Shown: in pieces, positions 22,285 through 32,007 of the stretch
Position numbering within the stretch: position 1 is the first letter of the stretch
Layout: each line of letters opens with the position of its first letter
Assembly: GCA_946811185.2 (NCBI GenBank)
Contig: OX328107.1
Span: 13,977,565 to 14,041,564, forward strand
DNA length: 64,000 nt
DNA from: Hippopus hippopus
Lineage: Eukaryota > Mollusca > Bivalvia > Cardiida > Cardiidae
Direction: 5' to 3'
Notes under the pieces: model-generated
The model's database searches: none
What the model was told of the DNA's origin: nothing
Seen by the model: the letters and a program-made list of their open reading frames with translations, nothing else
Program-made: the position numbers and the translations under genes

Positions 22285-24846
22285 CTACTTTTTTGTTGTA
22301 ACCATTTGGAATACCAGATGGGTGATTGGAAGGGTAGTTACTTGTATCAAACATTGTGGGAATGTCTGGGGTAATATTTTTGTAAAGGTCTTCCGTTCTA
22401 TCTCAAGTATAAAACTATCAGTATCCGTATAACATAATCTAACTTTTTCTCCATATTTTGCTTTAAAGTATTTATAATAAGTGTTGTACATATGTGTTTT
22501 ACTAATATCTAAAATACTCATTCCTAAGTAAACAGGTTTTTCATCAAATGTTGTTGTATGATTATAGTTTGGTTTTGCTACTAGTTTTTTATAACGGTTT
22601 TTATCAAAATTGTATGTCTACTCTGTTTCTCAAGTTTTCCATTGTTTTACTAAAAACAGAATTATTCATCAACTTAAAAAACTCTTTTTCAAAATCATTT
22701 TTAGCCTGTTCTTAGTCTAATGTTTAGTTCAATATATGGTTTAAACCAAGCACTTTCTTCAAATTTAATTCCCCGGTGAACTTTTTTTAGTTTTAAACTT
22801 AAATAAAGATATGTTTTTAAAGCTTGATAATGTAAAATATAATTTGTTTTATCTCCTAAGTTTGTAATAAGTTTTTCTACCTTTTCTACTTTTAAACGTT
22901 CTGGTGCTAAAGGAAAGTCATTGTGTAAATCGTGTAACTCTTGAGGGTAGTCTAAATCTACTTCTAATATAGAAGGAATATTTTTCCAATTTCTTAGTTC
23001 TTCTTCATTTATCCATTTAAAGTTATGAGAAGGAACAGGTTGACTCATTGCCCAAAGGTAAAGACTGTTTGCATCTATATATATATATAAATACTTTGAA
23101 GGTTTACCTGAATCATATATTTTTTTCATATATTTATTATTAGCTTTTGCGTACCTTTTTGTACACATGCTAACACCACCTCTTATACCATTAAAAGCGT
23201 GTCAGGATCTGATAAAAGTTCTAGGTTTACTTTTGTTATTTTCAATGACGCGTCCCAAGCTAAACCTGGAGCAGTATAATACCAACTACGATCTAAGTCA
23301 TAGTTTTTACAACAGACATCTCTAAAGTTCTCAAAAACATCATCTAAAAGCAATACATCTATTTTGTTGTAAAGTTCCAAGTAATCTTCTAACGTTTTCA
23401 TACCAAAAATTTTCCAAACCTTTTGAGCATGAGCATAGTCTTCATCACTAATATGTTCTTTATTTAAACTAGAGTAAAATGCTTCTTTAGGTGGCAACTG
23501 AGTTTCTTTAAGTTTTTCTAAAGAAACTAAGTACTCATAAGGAAAAACTAGTGGTAACTGCTCTTTTGTGAAAAATCTTTAACTGGCTTTCGTTTAAGTT
23601 ACTTGAAAGCCTATCTAAGCTTGATCTCATGAATTTAAAGCTATCAAGAAATCTAATTTTATGATTTATGTTTTCTCCAACCTAAATGTTTTTACTAAAA
23701 CTAATATATTTCTCCTCATTATTTGGAATACAATCAATGTTTCCTACAGATTTACCAAGATATTTAATAAAAAGATGCGCGTCATATCCACTAAGATTAT
23801 TGAAAGTATACAGGTGTAAAGTTAGGGATTTTAGCCCTTAGGTTACATTTATTGTGCGCTGCGCCTCTATATTTACCTGTAAAATGACAGTGATCTCTTA
23901 CTTTGTAATTATCATGAGTAAATTTTTCATTACAAATCCAACAATGTGTTTCCTTCTCGTATTTTGTTGTTTCCTTTTTTGTCATTTTAATAGGTATAGG
24001 TTTTTGGTAGTACTTTCGACAAATTTCTTTTATATCAGATTTTAACCAGTTTATAAAAACTTCCTCTGCTTCTTCTCCAGTATAGTTTCTTTCTATAGGA
24101 GCACACACATTATCATCGTAACATTTTATAGGGTAGTAAAAGCTACAAGGCATGTGCTTTTGACGTTGTATAGTGTAACTATTTTCTGGGTTTGGCTGGC
24201 ATGTGTGTATAGGTTCTAAAATACTTTCAAAATCAGCGTATACAGCAAAGGGGACACGGAGTTTTTTAGCAAGGTTTCTAAAATCTAGCATTGCACCTGG
24301 TTCTGGTATTTCTAAAGAAATAGGTTCATAGTATCGCATATGCTTTTCCAAAAGTTCTTTACTACCAAAGTGATTCATATATCGCTTACAAAATTCTATA
24401 TTCCCATTATGAGTATTTGTTACTTGTGTTCTCATTAAACCGCTAAAGTTTTTTATTAAAGCGTAGTGCGTATTTTCTTTATCTTTAATAAAAAGCAGGT
24501 CAATATGATTACTTCTTTCATCTTTTGTAAGCCTAAGAGGGTAAATATATTTTTTCATTTCCTCATACCCATAAACGTTTACACTAATTTCTAGGTTTTG
24601 TTTCTCAAACTTATCTATATCTTTAAATGAAACAGGATACTTTATTCCCTCCATGTTTATGCTTTTTTCCTTTGCTTGTAAATCCTTATCAACTCTTTCA
24701 GCATTGTGGTCTTTAAAATTTAGAGCTCTTAAAATACATCATAAAAAGCATTTGTTATCTTCATTTTTTATGTTGATAACTGCTCCAGAGTAAACATTAG
24801 ACGCAGCTTGTCTAGCTACATTACCAATATTACGTATAAAATTCAT
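22285..24846 (-). pseudogene. Copy B protein-primed DNA polymerase B with endonuclease-VII-like insert
   Basis: Starts at ATG 24846 (MNFIRNIGNVARQ, the same start block as copy A). A long frame 24654-23797 carries ExoI (YADFES near 24240) and a zinc-binding Endo-VII-like block (CWICNEKF...VRDHCHFTGKYRGAAHNKCN, near 23950-23850). Further frames, 23497-23183 and 23168-22701, carry the palm with motif A (IDANSLYLWAMSQ near 23090). Motif B near 22660 reads FSKT where the family has FGKT. Motif C (CYTDTDS) lies near 22440. There are frameshifts or stops near 24745, 23800-23500, 23175 and 22600. The 3' end is cut at 22285. It would copy the element; dead as it stands. Confidence 0.93.
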
Positions 24847-24922
24847 TATTTTAAATGGTGAAAAAAACTTACGCTATTTTATTTTATTTCAAAAATTTCA
24901 TTATGATTATATCATATTAAAA

Positions 24923-25508
24923 TTACTGAGATGACTCCTCTGGTAACAAACCATGTTCTTTTACCAACTCAACTAACTTTTTTTTTTATCCCAGTAAGAG
25001 TAAAATGTTTTAATGGAACTCTGAAGCTAAAATGTTCCCTTTGGATCGAAATTATTAATGATGTACTGTTTTCTTATATTCCAACCTGTGTTTTGGGCTT
25101 GTGCCGCGAGCGTTGTGTCCTTATACCACAATTGGTTTAACTTCTGTGATTTGGAAAAATCATCTGGATATTTTAACAACCCAAGCATTGTAGTAGCCTG
25201 ACCAGGATGTGTTATGGATTCAATCTCCTGACCGGAAAGGTGATACCTTATACTTTTAGAAAGATGCATGAGGGCGTTGTTTGTTAGAGAAACGTTGTCA
25301 GCATTTGCGTAAGCTGTTCCATTAGCCTTTGTTAAGCGGCCTTCTATATGTAAATAACTTTCACTAGGATGTGTAAAGATATCTTGGGTTTCAATGCTAA
25401 TCCTGAGTTTTTTAGATTTGCACCTGTGATCGGTTCATACTCAAAGTGCTCATACTCATCAATACTATTATCTTTTAAAATTAGTTGTGTAGTATTTAAA
25501 ATGTCCAT
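24923..25508 (-). pseudogene. Copy B major capsid protein, internally deleted
   Basis: ATG 25508 opens MDILNTTQLILKDN. The next blocks are RINIETQDIFTHPSESYL, then KADGT and SLTNNALMHLF, which match P1's MCP at the same relative place, then QEIESITHPGQAT and LWYKDTTLAAQAQNTGW. After VPLKHF the frame is lost and a short tail ends at TAA 24923-24925. The total of about 195 codons is roughly half of an MCP, so the second jelly roll is mostly missing. A frameshift near 25425 splits the start. It lies 77 bp upstream of the polymerase on the same strand. Confidence 0.75.
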
Positions 25509-25537
25509 TTTTTTTATTACTATTATTATAATTTAAA

Positions 25538-25930
25538 TTATACTATTTTAATACCAGACCCACTGTTTAGTTTTTTAACTAAGTCTTGAATAGCAATAGC
25601 ACTTCCATCTATTAAGGTATTAATGTTTTGTGCCGTAGGTATACTGGTGTAGCAGTATGTTTTTGTAAAATTTTTCGTGATTTTGGTGTCAAAGCTTTTT
25701 CAACTAACCTCTTTCCTGCGTCTACAGCAGCACTCTTTCCAGCCTCTAAAGCTTTTTTTGCTCCTTCCTTAACAACACTTTTTCCCACATCAAAGGCAGA
25801 AGATGTAATTTGTTTAGCTTGCGCTACTAGTAAAAAGTTTTGTAAAAAAGTTAGCAATGCTGTCAAAAATTCCCGAACCACCATATGAATACTTTCTTTT
25901 AAATCCTCGCTTTTTAGGTGTAATAATTTT
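25538..25930 (-). pseudogene. Copy B basic amphipathic ORF, start codon lost
   Basis: About 130 codons. N-terminus PKKRGFKRKYSYGGSGIFD, then a one-base shift near 25815, then SAFDVGKSVVKEG and EAGKSAAVDAGKRLVEKA (alternating helices with Lys every 4-7 residues), then PKSRKIL. Another shift leads to a conserved C-terminus (DLVKKLNSGSG) ending at TAA 25538-25540. Copies A and C start with ATG at the aligned place; here the codon is ATT. Basic head and amphipathic helices resemble minor virion proteins that bind DNA or membranes, but I cannot name it. Confidence 0.6.
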
Positions 25931-26788
25931 TTATAGTATAGACATTAAATTTTTATAACCGTTTGAATCTAAGACACTTTGTCTTTTTAATTCATCACAT
26001 AAGCTAACAAGCTCGTTTCTTACACCTATGTTACCTGCTGCTTTACTTGCCAACAACAGATCTAGTCTCTCGATTTTTGCGTTAGGATCACATGGGATAA
26101 CAACAATACCACTTCCGTCATAATAATGTTTATTATCCCAAATGGTTTTAAGTACCCTTTTCCATTTTTGCCCTTTATTTACGATAAAGGGTGTTGGTTT
26201 TTAATTGTCGTAATCCCCATCAGTATAAATATTATCATCTGGATTCTTAGAAACGATAAGTTCCCATAGACCAGGCGTGCATTCATATTCCTCACCATCA
26301 ACCACAATATCGTTGTCTATGATAATAGCTTGCTTGTTACCAATATAAAAAATACCATCGCTATCATTTAGTCCATACGTTGTATCAGCAGCTTCAGACT
26401 TAGTAGCAAACTTTCTTAAGTACTTCTCCGCTATTGGTCCAATAAATTGTGTATCTTCTCCTTCTGATGGTTTCTCAAAAGCTTGCATAGATGGGAAGGC
26501 CGGAAACTTAATAGCTTGCGGTAAGTTTTCTATACCTTCTTTAATAGGTTCAAGTTCTTCTATAACCTCCTTTTTTGTAGTTTTTTGTGTTTCTATAATA
26601 GGCTTAAAGAACTTTGAAAGATCAGTTTGTAATTCTTTCTCACCTGTTTTCTCCGCTAGTAGACTATCCCGAATATTCTTTTTTGTCTCAAGATACTCTT
26701 TTACAATTAGGTCCCTTTTTGCTGGATCAGTGATTTTTAAAAAAATTGTTGTAATTTTTATCGCAGTTTTTATCACAGTTTTTAACAC
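25931..26788 (-). pseudogene. Copy B conserved unknown ORF (GLWELI protein)
   Basis: The frame 26788-26201 is open for 195 codons. It has a hydrophobic head (residues 5-20), a Lys/Glu-rich helical middle, KFPAFPSMQAF, FIGPIAEKYLRKFATKS, FYIGNKQAIIIDND and PGLWELIVSKNPDDN. It stops after GDYDN. The remaining conserved part (a WKRVLKTIWDN block and GNIGVRNELVSLCDELKRQ) follows in other frames to TAA 25931-25933. Copy C reads through this point, so the stop in B is secondary. Present in A, B and C in the same order, so it is a core gene of this element type. Function unknown. Confidence 0.7.
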
Positions 26789-26854
26789 ATTTCACCGCTA
26801 ACACAGCTAAAACTACATCTATATGAAAACTTTATTTTTGGTCTTCTAATACTC

Positions 26855-27480
26855 CTAGGAACTCCCATGATTCTTTTCAACCAACTTCCGAAAGGACTCA
26901 CGAGCTTCTTGCTTCCCTTTTTCTATTAATGACTCTTCCGTTTCACTTGACATTTTTTTCTTCGATTTCATTCTAATTTCTTCTTTCATCCTTTTATATT
27001 TCTCCAATTCATCTATGATTAGTTGAAATTCATCATCTGTAACTTTGTTATCAGACAAAGCTTTTGAGACAAGAGAAGATATAGTATTTAACTTAGTATC
27101 AGCAATCGTTTTAATTTTTTCTTGTTTCTCTGCTTTGGATGTAGAGATCCTTACACTATATTTTCCAATCAAACTCATAAGACCAGTAAAAGCCGCTATT
27201 CCTTCTAATGCTATTACAATAGGTATAGCTACTGCTGTTGACAACAATCCTATCCCACCAGCTCCTGAAGCCATTGCAACTACAACTAAAACAGTATCTA
27301 CATTATCTACTATTTTTGCTGTTATGAAATATTTTTTACTCAACGTTTCTCTTTTTTGTATTTCATTTTCTAAACATTTTTGGATTTCATTAATTTTTTG
27401 TAACCTATACCCCTGTCCCTCATCAATAGGAGGGGCAGAAGGCGTTTTACCTTGATCAGCTGGAGTAGGTAATTTTGGAT
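26855..27480 (-). CDS. Hydrophobic/coiled-coil ORF with PSAPP motif
   Basis: From about 27480 to 26855. The N-terminal region contains TPSAPPIDEGQGYRLQ (PSAP codons at 27431-27442) and a Glu/Lys-rich helix. A glycine/alanine-rich hydrophobic segment of some 40 residues follows (VLVVVAMASGAGGIGLLSTA and on). Then come a KAEKQEKIKTIADTKLNTIS helix and a charged C-terminus (EARESFRKLVEKN). The frame from 27343 on is uninterrupted for 162 codons. The upstream start was not resolved. PSAP-type motifs recruit ESCRT in many enveloped viruses. Here the motif is also kept in copy C (35185-35196). Membrane association is inference from the hydrophobic segment. Confidence 0.6.
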
Positions 27481-27550
27481 AAATGTTCTTTCATCTCCAG
27501 TTTTTTTATTAGAATGATATTTTTTTATCACGGTTTTTTAAACAAAGCTA

Positions 27551-27890
27551 TTAGATTAAATAGTAAACGAGGCATAAAGGATCGTTTTCCTCAATTTTTA
27601 TGGTATCCTTTGAATTGTTTGTTATAGTAATTAGAATATCCTCAACGTTTTCGAGGTTAACCTCATTTTGTAAACTACACCTCTTAAATTTCAAAGAGTA
27701 TGCTAATGAGGTTAAAACAACTCCTTTAGTCATCATAAACCCAAAACCTAATAGTATTTGTTTTACTTGCTTTGGGTTTAATGTAATTTCTTCTTGACTA
27801 AAAATTTCCCAAGTTACTGGATTTACTTTTTTGGTGGATGTTTTAAAATTAGAAGCTGGAAGCCAATAGATTGTTTTGGTTGACTAATTT
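27551..27890 (-). pseudogene. dUTPase-fold-like small ORF
   Basis: The reading segment holds WEIFSQEEITLNP, GFGFMMTKGVVLTSL and a C-terminal ILITITNNSKDTIKIEEND strand pattern. That resembles the last strands of trimeric dUTPases ('V-I-N-S-...-I-x-x-G/D-x-L-C'). The catalytic dUTPase motifs are not visible, so an enzymatic role is unlikely from what I see. The start is uncertain; the downstream 186-bp frame ends at 27551. A homologous fragment opens copy C at 35010-35133. Confidence 0.4.
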
Positions 27891-27961
27891 TTGGTTTTAC
27901 GCCAAATTTATAAACACTAATTTTTTTTTTTATAAATAATATTTAAATATTACTTATAACA

Positions 27962-28546
27962 TTACAATATAGCCCCTAAAATAGGTATATTAGCAAAAGG
28001 ACTATTAGGCCCTAAAAGAAGTCCTTTTCGTTCGTAAAACTTTCCACCTTGTTCTAAATACAAACCATCACCAACAGACTCTAATCCTTTACCTTTAGCT
28101 GGTCCTAAATAAAATCCTTTTCCATCAGTTTCTATCTGACAAACATATCCTCCATTTTTTAGGTAAAGACCTGATCCCATTGCTTTTTGTACTCCTGAAG
28201 AGGCTAATCCAGAAAGAGCACCAACACCTAACGCTGGTAAAACGGTTTTTGCGATCATTGGCAAAGCTCTCGCAGCCAATCCAGGCAACATTCCGAGAAA
28301 AGCTCCCTCTATTTTAATATTATGTTTAAGTTGTTTTGCACTCATTCTAATTGTTATACCTTTACCATTCTCATAGGCTTTAGCCATTTTCTTTGCTTGT
28401 GAATTGGTAATTGCCATAATATCATTACCTTTTAAATCCTCATGACCTAAACGAATACTTACTGGGCATCCAGCTTTAACAGCAGATTGAAGCTTTTGCT
28501 TTTGCGCTTCTGATATATTAACTTTAACATTTGTGTAACTTGTCAT
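27962..28546 (-). CDS. Conserved Gly-rich virion-type ORF (ISEAQKQ protein)
   Basis: Intact frame of 194 residues with three parts. Residues 1-70 are a helical, Lys-rich head (ISEAQKQKLQSAVKAGCPVS). Residues 85-125 are a long hydrophobic Gly/Ala/Leu segment (KIEGAFLGMLPGLAARALPM and on). The C-terminal 65 residues hold three to four short GxGLYLxxGG-type repeats. I know this as a common uncharacterised ORF beside such polymerases. A membrane-active virion protein would fit the middle segment. It is one of few undamaged genes in copy B. A fragment in opposite orientation is at 22125-22281. Confidence 0.72.
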   Translation of the reverse strand: MTSYTNVKVNISEAQKQKLQSAVKAGCPVSIRLGHEDLKGNDIMAITNSQAKKMAKAYENGKGITIRMSAKQLKHNIKIEGAFLGMLPGLAARALPMIAKTVLPALGVGALSGLASSGVQKAMGSGLYLKNGGYVCQIETDGKGFYLGPAKGKGLESVGDGLYLEQGGKFYERKGLLLGPNSPFANIPILGAIL

Positions 28547-28573
28547 TTTATATATATTAAATATTTTTTTTTA

Positions 28574-29168
28574 TTACGCTTCTCTAATATGAAATCTAAT
28601 TGTTAGATTTTCACCTATAAGATTTAGAAAAGTTCCATTTTGGTCTGTGATTTTTACCTCTAGGTTGTGTATTTCATCCATTGTTATTGGCAAATATACT
28701 ATATTAACTGGTGACTCAATTATTTTATATCCAGGAGAAGTTTGGATGGTTAAAATCTACTTGATAACCGTTTTCAATGGTAAGAATATACTTTAGGGTA
28801 TTTGTTTTTGCAGAAATGTTAATGTAATATTCATCATTGGATACATCATAGTGCCTGTTTTTTCTCATTTCCTGATGAATGGTATCATTAATGTCTATGA
28901 GGCCATAATTTCCTTCTGGTATTTCAATTTTAAACCATGAAGCACCATTGTCTGGAGAATAAATAAAGATGTTGTTTGTTGCATCAATGTTTGGAAAAGA
29001 GTAGTAAGTTTCAAGGTTTACTAAAGCTATTTCTTACTTTTTATCCTTTTCCAGTTGAATTGGTGGATTAAACCTTGTTTTAAAGCGTGTTTTGTTGTCG
29101 CTTACTATAATTTGGAATGATGTTTTGTGGTCAGTATTTTTTACAATTTGTTCTAAAAGATCTTCCAT
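28574..29168 (-). pseudogene. Penton-like (minor capsid candidate) ORF of copy B
   Basis: ATG 29168 (MEDLLEQIVKN) to TAA 28574-28576. The start region has SFQIIVSDNKTRFKTRF, then a TAA near 29033 and EIALVNLETYYSFPNI. Later blocks are IEIPEGNYGLIDIN and YYINISAKTN. A frameshift lies near 28745, after which the end (VKITDQNG and IRFHIREA) is in another frame. The 'strand - P - E-x-A-L-x-x-L-E - YSFPNI' layout parallels the P1 candidate at 11417-11839 (DFTVELP...W-x-x-x-L-K-E-I). I therefore infer the penton-like capsid subunit; fold prediction is needed. Confidence 0.5.
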
Positions 29169-29250
29169 TTTTTATTTACTAGAAATATCATTTAGGTGTG
29201 TGAAAATATATTTTTTTTACTAAAATATATTTTTCTTTATGATTAACTAT

Positions 29251-29556
29251 TCATCCATTTTTTTTCTTGTGATTATATTCTAATACTTTAGTCCTACCTC
29301 TACATTCAGTGTAAAACTTGACACTCTTTCCTTCTTCAAAACAAAAGAATACCATTAATTTCATTTTATTTATATATGGTAACATTTTTCTTAAATATTT
29401 CACATGTTTTCTGTTGCTTCTATCTTCTTCCTCATATTTAAAAATTTCCCCCCAATAATCTAGATCAGAAAGTAATTCTAAAGTATGCTCTTTTACAAAA
29501 GAAATGTATAGTTCTTTTTTATCATTAATATCATTACTATTATGTTTTTTTAGCAT
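29251..29556 (-). CDS. Unknown small ORF
   Basis: Intact, 101 residues, highly charged. The first half is acidic (KKEL, EYEEED-like stretches) and the end is Lys-rich (HKKKN). No domain recognised. It overlaps the next upstream ORF by 17 bp, which supports a translated pair rather than chance. AT-rich like the rest of copy B. Confidence 0.45.
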   Translation of the reverse strand: MLKKHNSNDINDKKELYISFVKEHTLELLSDLDYWGEIFKYEEEDRSNRKHVKYLRKMLPYINKMKLMVFFCFEEGKSVKFYTECRGRTKVLEYNHKKKNG

Positions 29557-29740
29557 AAGAATTAAAATCTTTTTTTAAGTTAAGTATTTTAGGTACCCTC
29601 TTAAGTTGGTTTAATGTACAACCTTTAAGATTTTCTGGTAAAGTATTTTTCATTTTATATTTAACTACAGACACAGCTTGTTGTATAGTTAATCCATTTA
29701 ATTTATAATCTATTTCAAAATTTTTAGTAAATTTATTCAT
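29540..29740 (-). CDS. Unknown small ORF
   Basis: Intact, 66 residues, basic (many Lys), with helical LTIQQAVSVVKYKMKN in the middle. No domain recognised. It precedes the 29251-29556 ORF with a short overlap and follows the ATPase remnant on the same strand. Confidence 0.4.
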   Translation of the reverse strand: MNKFTKNFEIDYKLNGLTIQQAVSVVKYKMKNTLPENLKGCTLNQLKRVPKILNLKKDFNSYAKKT

Positions 29741-29786
29741 TTCATAAGTAAAATTTTTTTTCTTAAGTTATTTTCAATTTTTTTTT

Positions 29787-30105
29787 TTATACTGACTTAG
29801 GTATATAAACGTTGTCAAAGCCGTTTCTGTACTTTCCATCGTGTTTTTTACTAGTTAAATCAATGATAACAAAACCATGTGGTTTTTCGACTTATAGCAA
29901 AAACTTCTAAACTCGTTCTTTTCACTTACATGATCATTAAAAATATGATTAATGTTTTTTAGGTCTTGTGGGAAAAGACAGATAAAATTTGCGTTTTCTC
30001 TAATAGTTTGCCTTGGTAACCCAAAATAGTTTTGTGAGAGGTAAAAGAGGGTGATTAAATCTCTTTGATACTACTTCGTTCCATGATAAATTCATAATAT
30101 CCATT
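29787..30105 (-). pseudogene. Packaging ATPase, C-terminal remnant only
   Basis: About 100 codons in several frames: a QTIRENANFI block, FPQDLKNINHIFNDHVS, and PHGFVIIDLTSKKHDGKYR, ending at TAA 29787-29789. This matches the C-terminal part of FtsK/HerA-type packaging ATPases (compare YLVIDL in P1 at 8281 and YLLIDL in P3 near 43280). Walker A and B are missing; the divergent PLA2 gene starts about 40 bp further on. A deletion took the 5' two thirds. Confidence 0.7.
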
Positions 30106-30141
30106 TTATATAAGTTTTTTTTAAATTTTTATAAAAAAAAA

Positions 30142-30697
30142 ATGTATTGCGTTAAATGTAAAAAAGTTACTGATACAACCAACATAGAATATGTTGTTAC
30201 TGAAAATGAAATAAATATGAAACGTGGAAAATGTGTGGTGTGTGGAACATCTAAAACACAGTTTGTTATAACACAGGATGTAAAAAAAAGGTGGATCAGT
30301 TCTAAATAAAGTTATAAATAATTTACCTTTTGATATGCATCTCCCTGGGCTTAATTTTACGGGACCTGGCACTAAATTTAAAAAAAAAAGACTCAACCCA
30401 GATTTAACACCAAAGAAATGGAGCAAACCAATAAACCGTGTTGATAAAGCTGCTTACCATCATGATGTTTGCTATTTAAAAAATCCTACTACTAAAATTA
30501 GAAACGAAGTGTGTGATAAAAATATGTTAACAGAGTTAGAAGGTATTTACAGTCAAACGGCCAGGGAAAAAATGGATAAGTCCATCGTTAGTAACCTCAC
30601 TGGAACAAAGATGAGATTTGGAATGGGAGTTAAAAAAAAATTTAAGCATGATAAATTTATCGGAAGAATTACACAAACCCGTAAAAAGAAAATTTAA
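30142..30697 (+). pseudogene. Zinc-ribbon plus parvovirus-VP1-like phospholipase A2
   Basis: ATG 30142 opens a zinc-ribbon (CVKCKK...CVVCG). A frameshift lies in an A-run near 30283-30291. The second frame (to 30697) has the PLA2 features of the parvovirus VP1 unique region: a FTGPGT calcium loop and the catalytic His-Asp in AAYHHDVCY. A downstream helix with Asp (NEVCDKNM) and a basic tail follow. In parvoviruses this enzyme opens endosomal membranes during entry. The catalytic residues are present, but the frame is broken. Function here is by homology. It overlaps the integrase start by about 80 bp in another frame. Confidence 0.8.
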
Positions 30698-31574
30698 GAA
30701 AAGGAGAGTTAGAGTAAACGGTATTGATAGGATATGGGCCGCAGATTTAGTAGACATGAAGGCATTTTCTAAATTCAATCGAGGTGTAAAATACCTTCTC
30801 GCTACTATTGATATTTTTTCCAAATACGGTTGGTTGGTACCATTAAAAGACAAAACGGGAAGATCTGCTGCTATAGCATTAAAGAGTATTTTTAAGGAGA
30901 GAAAACCAGATAAAATGTAAAATGTGGGTGGAAAAGGGTAAAGAGTTTTATTACAAAGATGTTAAAGACTTGATTGAATTGTATTCCACTGAAAATGAAG
31001 AAAAATCAAGCGTGGTTGAGAGATGGATTAGAACAATGAAAGAAAAAATGTGGAAGTATTTTTCTGCCCACTCCACAAACGTTTACATCGATGTGTTACC
31101 AGATCTCGTTACAGAATATAATAACACAAAACATTCTTCCATTAAGATGACACCAGTAAATGCGAGTAAAAAAGAAAATGAAACCAAAGTTTGGAGAAAT
31201 CTTTACCCCGATCATCTTGAAATAAAAGATATAAAACCTAAGTTTTCTGTTGGAGACAAAGTAAGAATAGCTAAAAAGAAAAAGACCTTTGAAAAAGGAT
31301 ATACCACAAGATGGACTGAAGAGGTTTTTACAGTTTCTGAAGTAAAACATACATTGCCTATAACATATAAAATTGAAGATCTTAATGGAGAAGTAATACA
31401 AGGTACCTTTTATGAACCTGAGCTACAAAAAAAAAAAAAACTGGTCAGGAGTTGTATAGGATATAAAAGATTATTAAAAAAGGAAAAAAGAAATCTTTAG
31501 TAAAGTGGAAAAGTTATTCTGATGAGTTTAATTCATGGGTTGATAATAAAGACATTGTAAGTATTCTAGTATAA
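30618..31574 (+). pseudogene. Copy B integrase (rve core + chromodomain)
   Basis: The first frame (to TAA 30918-30920) carries IWAADLVDMKAF with the first catalytic Asp, and ATIDIFSKYGW. The second (30922-31500) begins at the segment that should hold the second Asp, but the codon is GAA (WVEKGKEF, where the family has WVDKG). It goes on to the Glu region (SSVVERWIRTMK), an SH3-like C-terminal domain (FSVGDKVRIAKK) and GTFYEPELQ. The chromodomain (KSLVKWKSYSDEFNSWVDN) follows a frameshift in an A14 run near 31427-31440, with stop 31572-31574. One frameshift at 30910, one at 31435, and a possible catalytic Asp-to-Glu change. Confidence 0.9.
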
Positions 31575-31578
31575 AAAA

Positions 31579-31987
31579 ATGTTAGACATTACAATTGAAA
31601 TCATAATTTTACCAAATAGACCGTTAAACAATTTAGAACTAGAAGATGCAGCAAAAAGATTAAAGACTCCTTCTTTCAAGGGAGTATTTTTACGAAACAC
31701 TCTACCGAAAAAATGTAGAAAAAAAGGAATGTGGTATACTAAACCTTGATGACACGAGCGGGTCTGGTACACATTGGGTTGCTTGGTATAAAAACGGTAA
31801 AACTAAAAATTACTTTGACAGTTATGGTATACAACGACCTATTGAAATTCGAGAGTACCTAAAAAGTCCAAAACATTACAATAGTGACCAATTACAACAA
31901 GCTGGGCAAGTATTTTGTGGTCATTTATGTTTGTACATTCTTAAAGAGCTGGGTTTGGGTAATAAATTTCAAAAAGTTCTAAATTAA
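31579..31987 (+). pseudogene. Copy B adenain-like protease, near-intact
   Basis: ATG 31579 lies 5 bp after the integrase stop. The N-terminal part (LDITIEIIILPNRPLNN) runs to a frameshift near 31735. The rest is open to TAA 31985-31987. The catalytic set is complete: His in GTHWVAWY (31772-31774), Asp in YFDSYG (31817-31819), and Cys in VFCGHLCLYIL (31916-31918). At about 135 residues it is short for adenain-like proteases but of the size seen in Polintons. It would mature capsid precursors. Confidence 0.85.
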
Positions 31988-32007
31988 CTTTTTTAGCAAT
32001 AAAAAAA

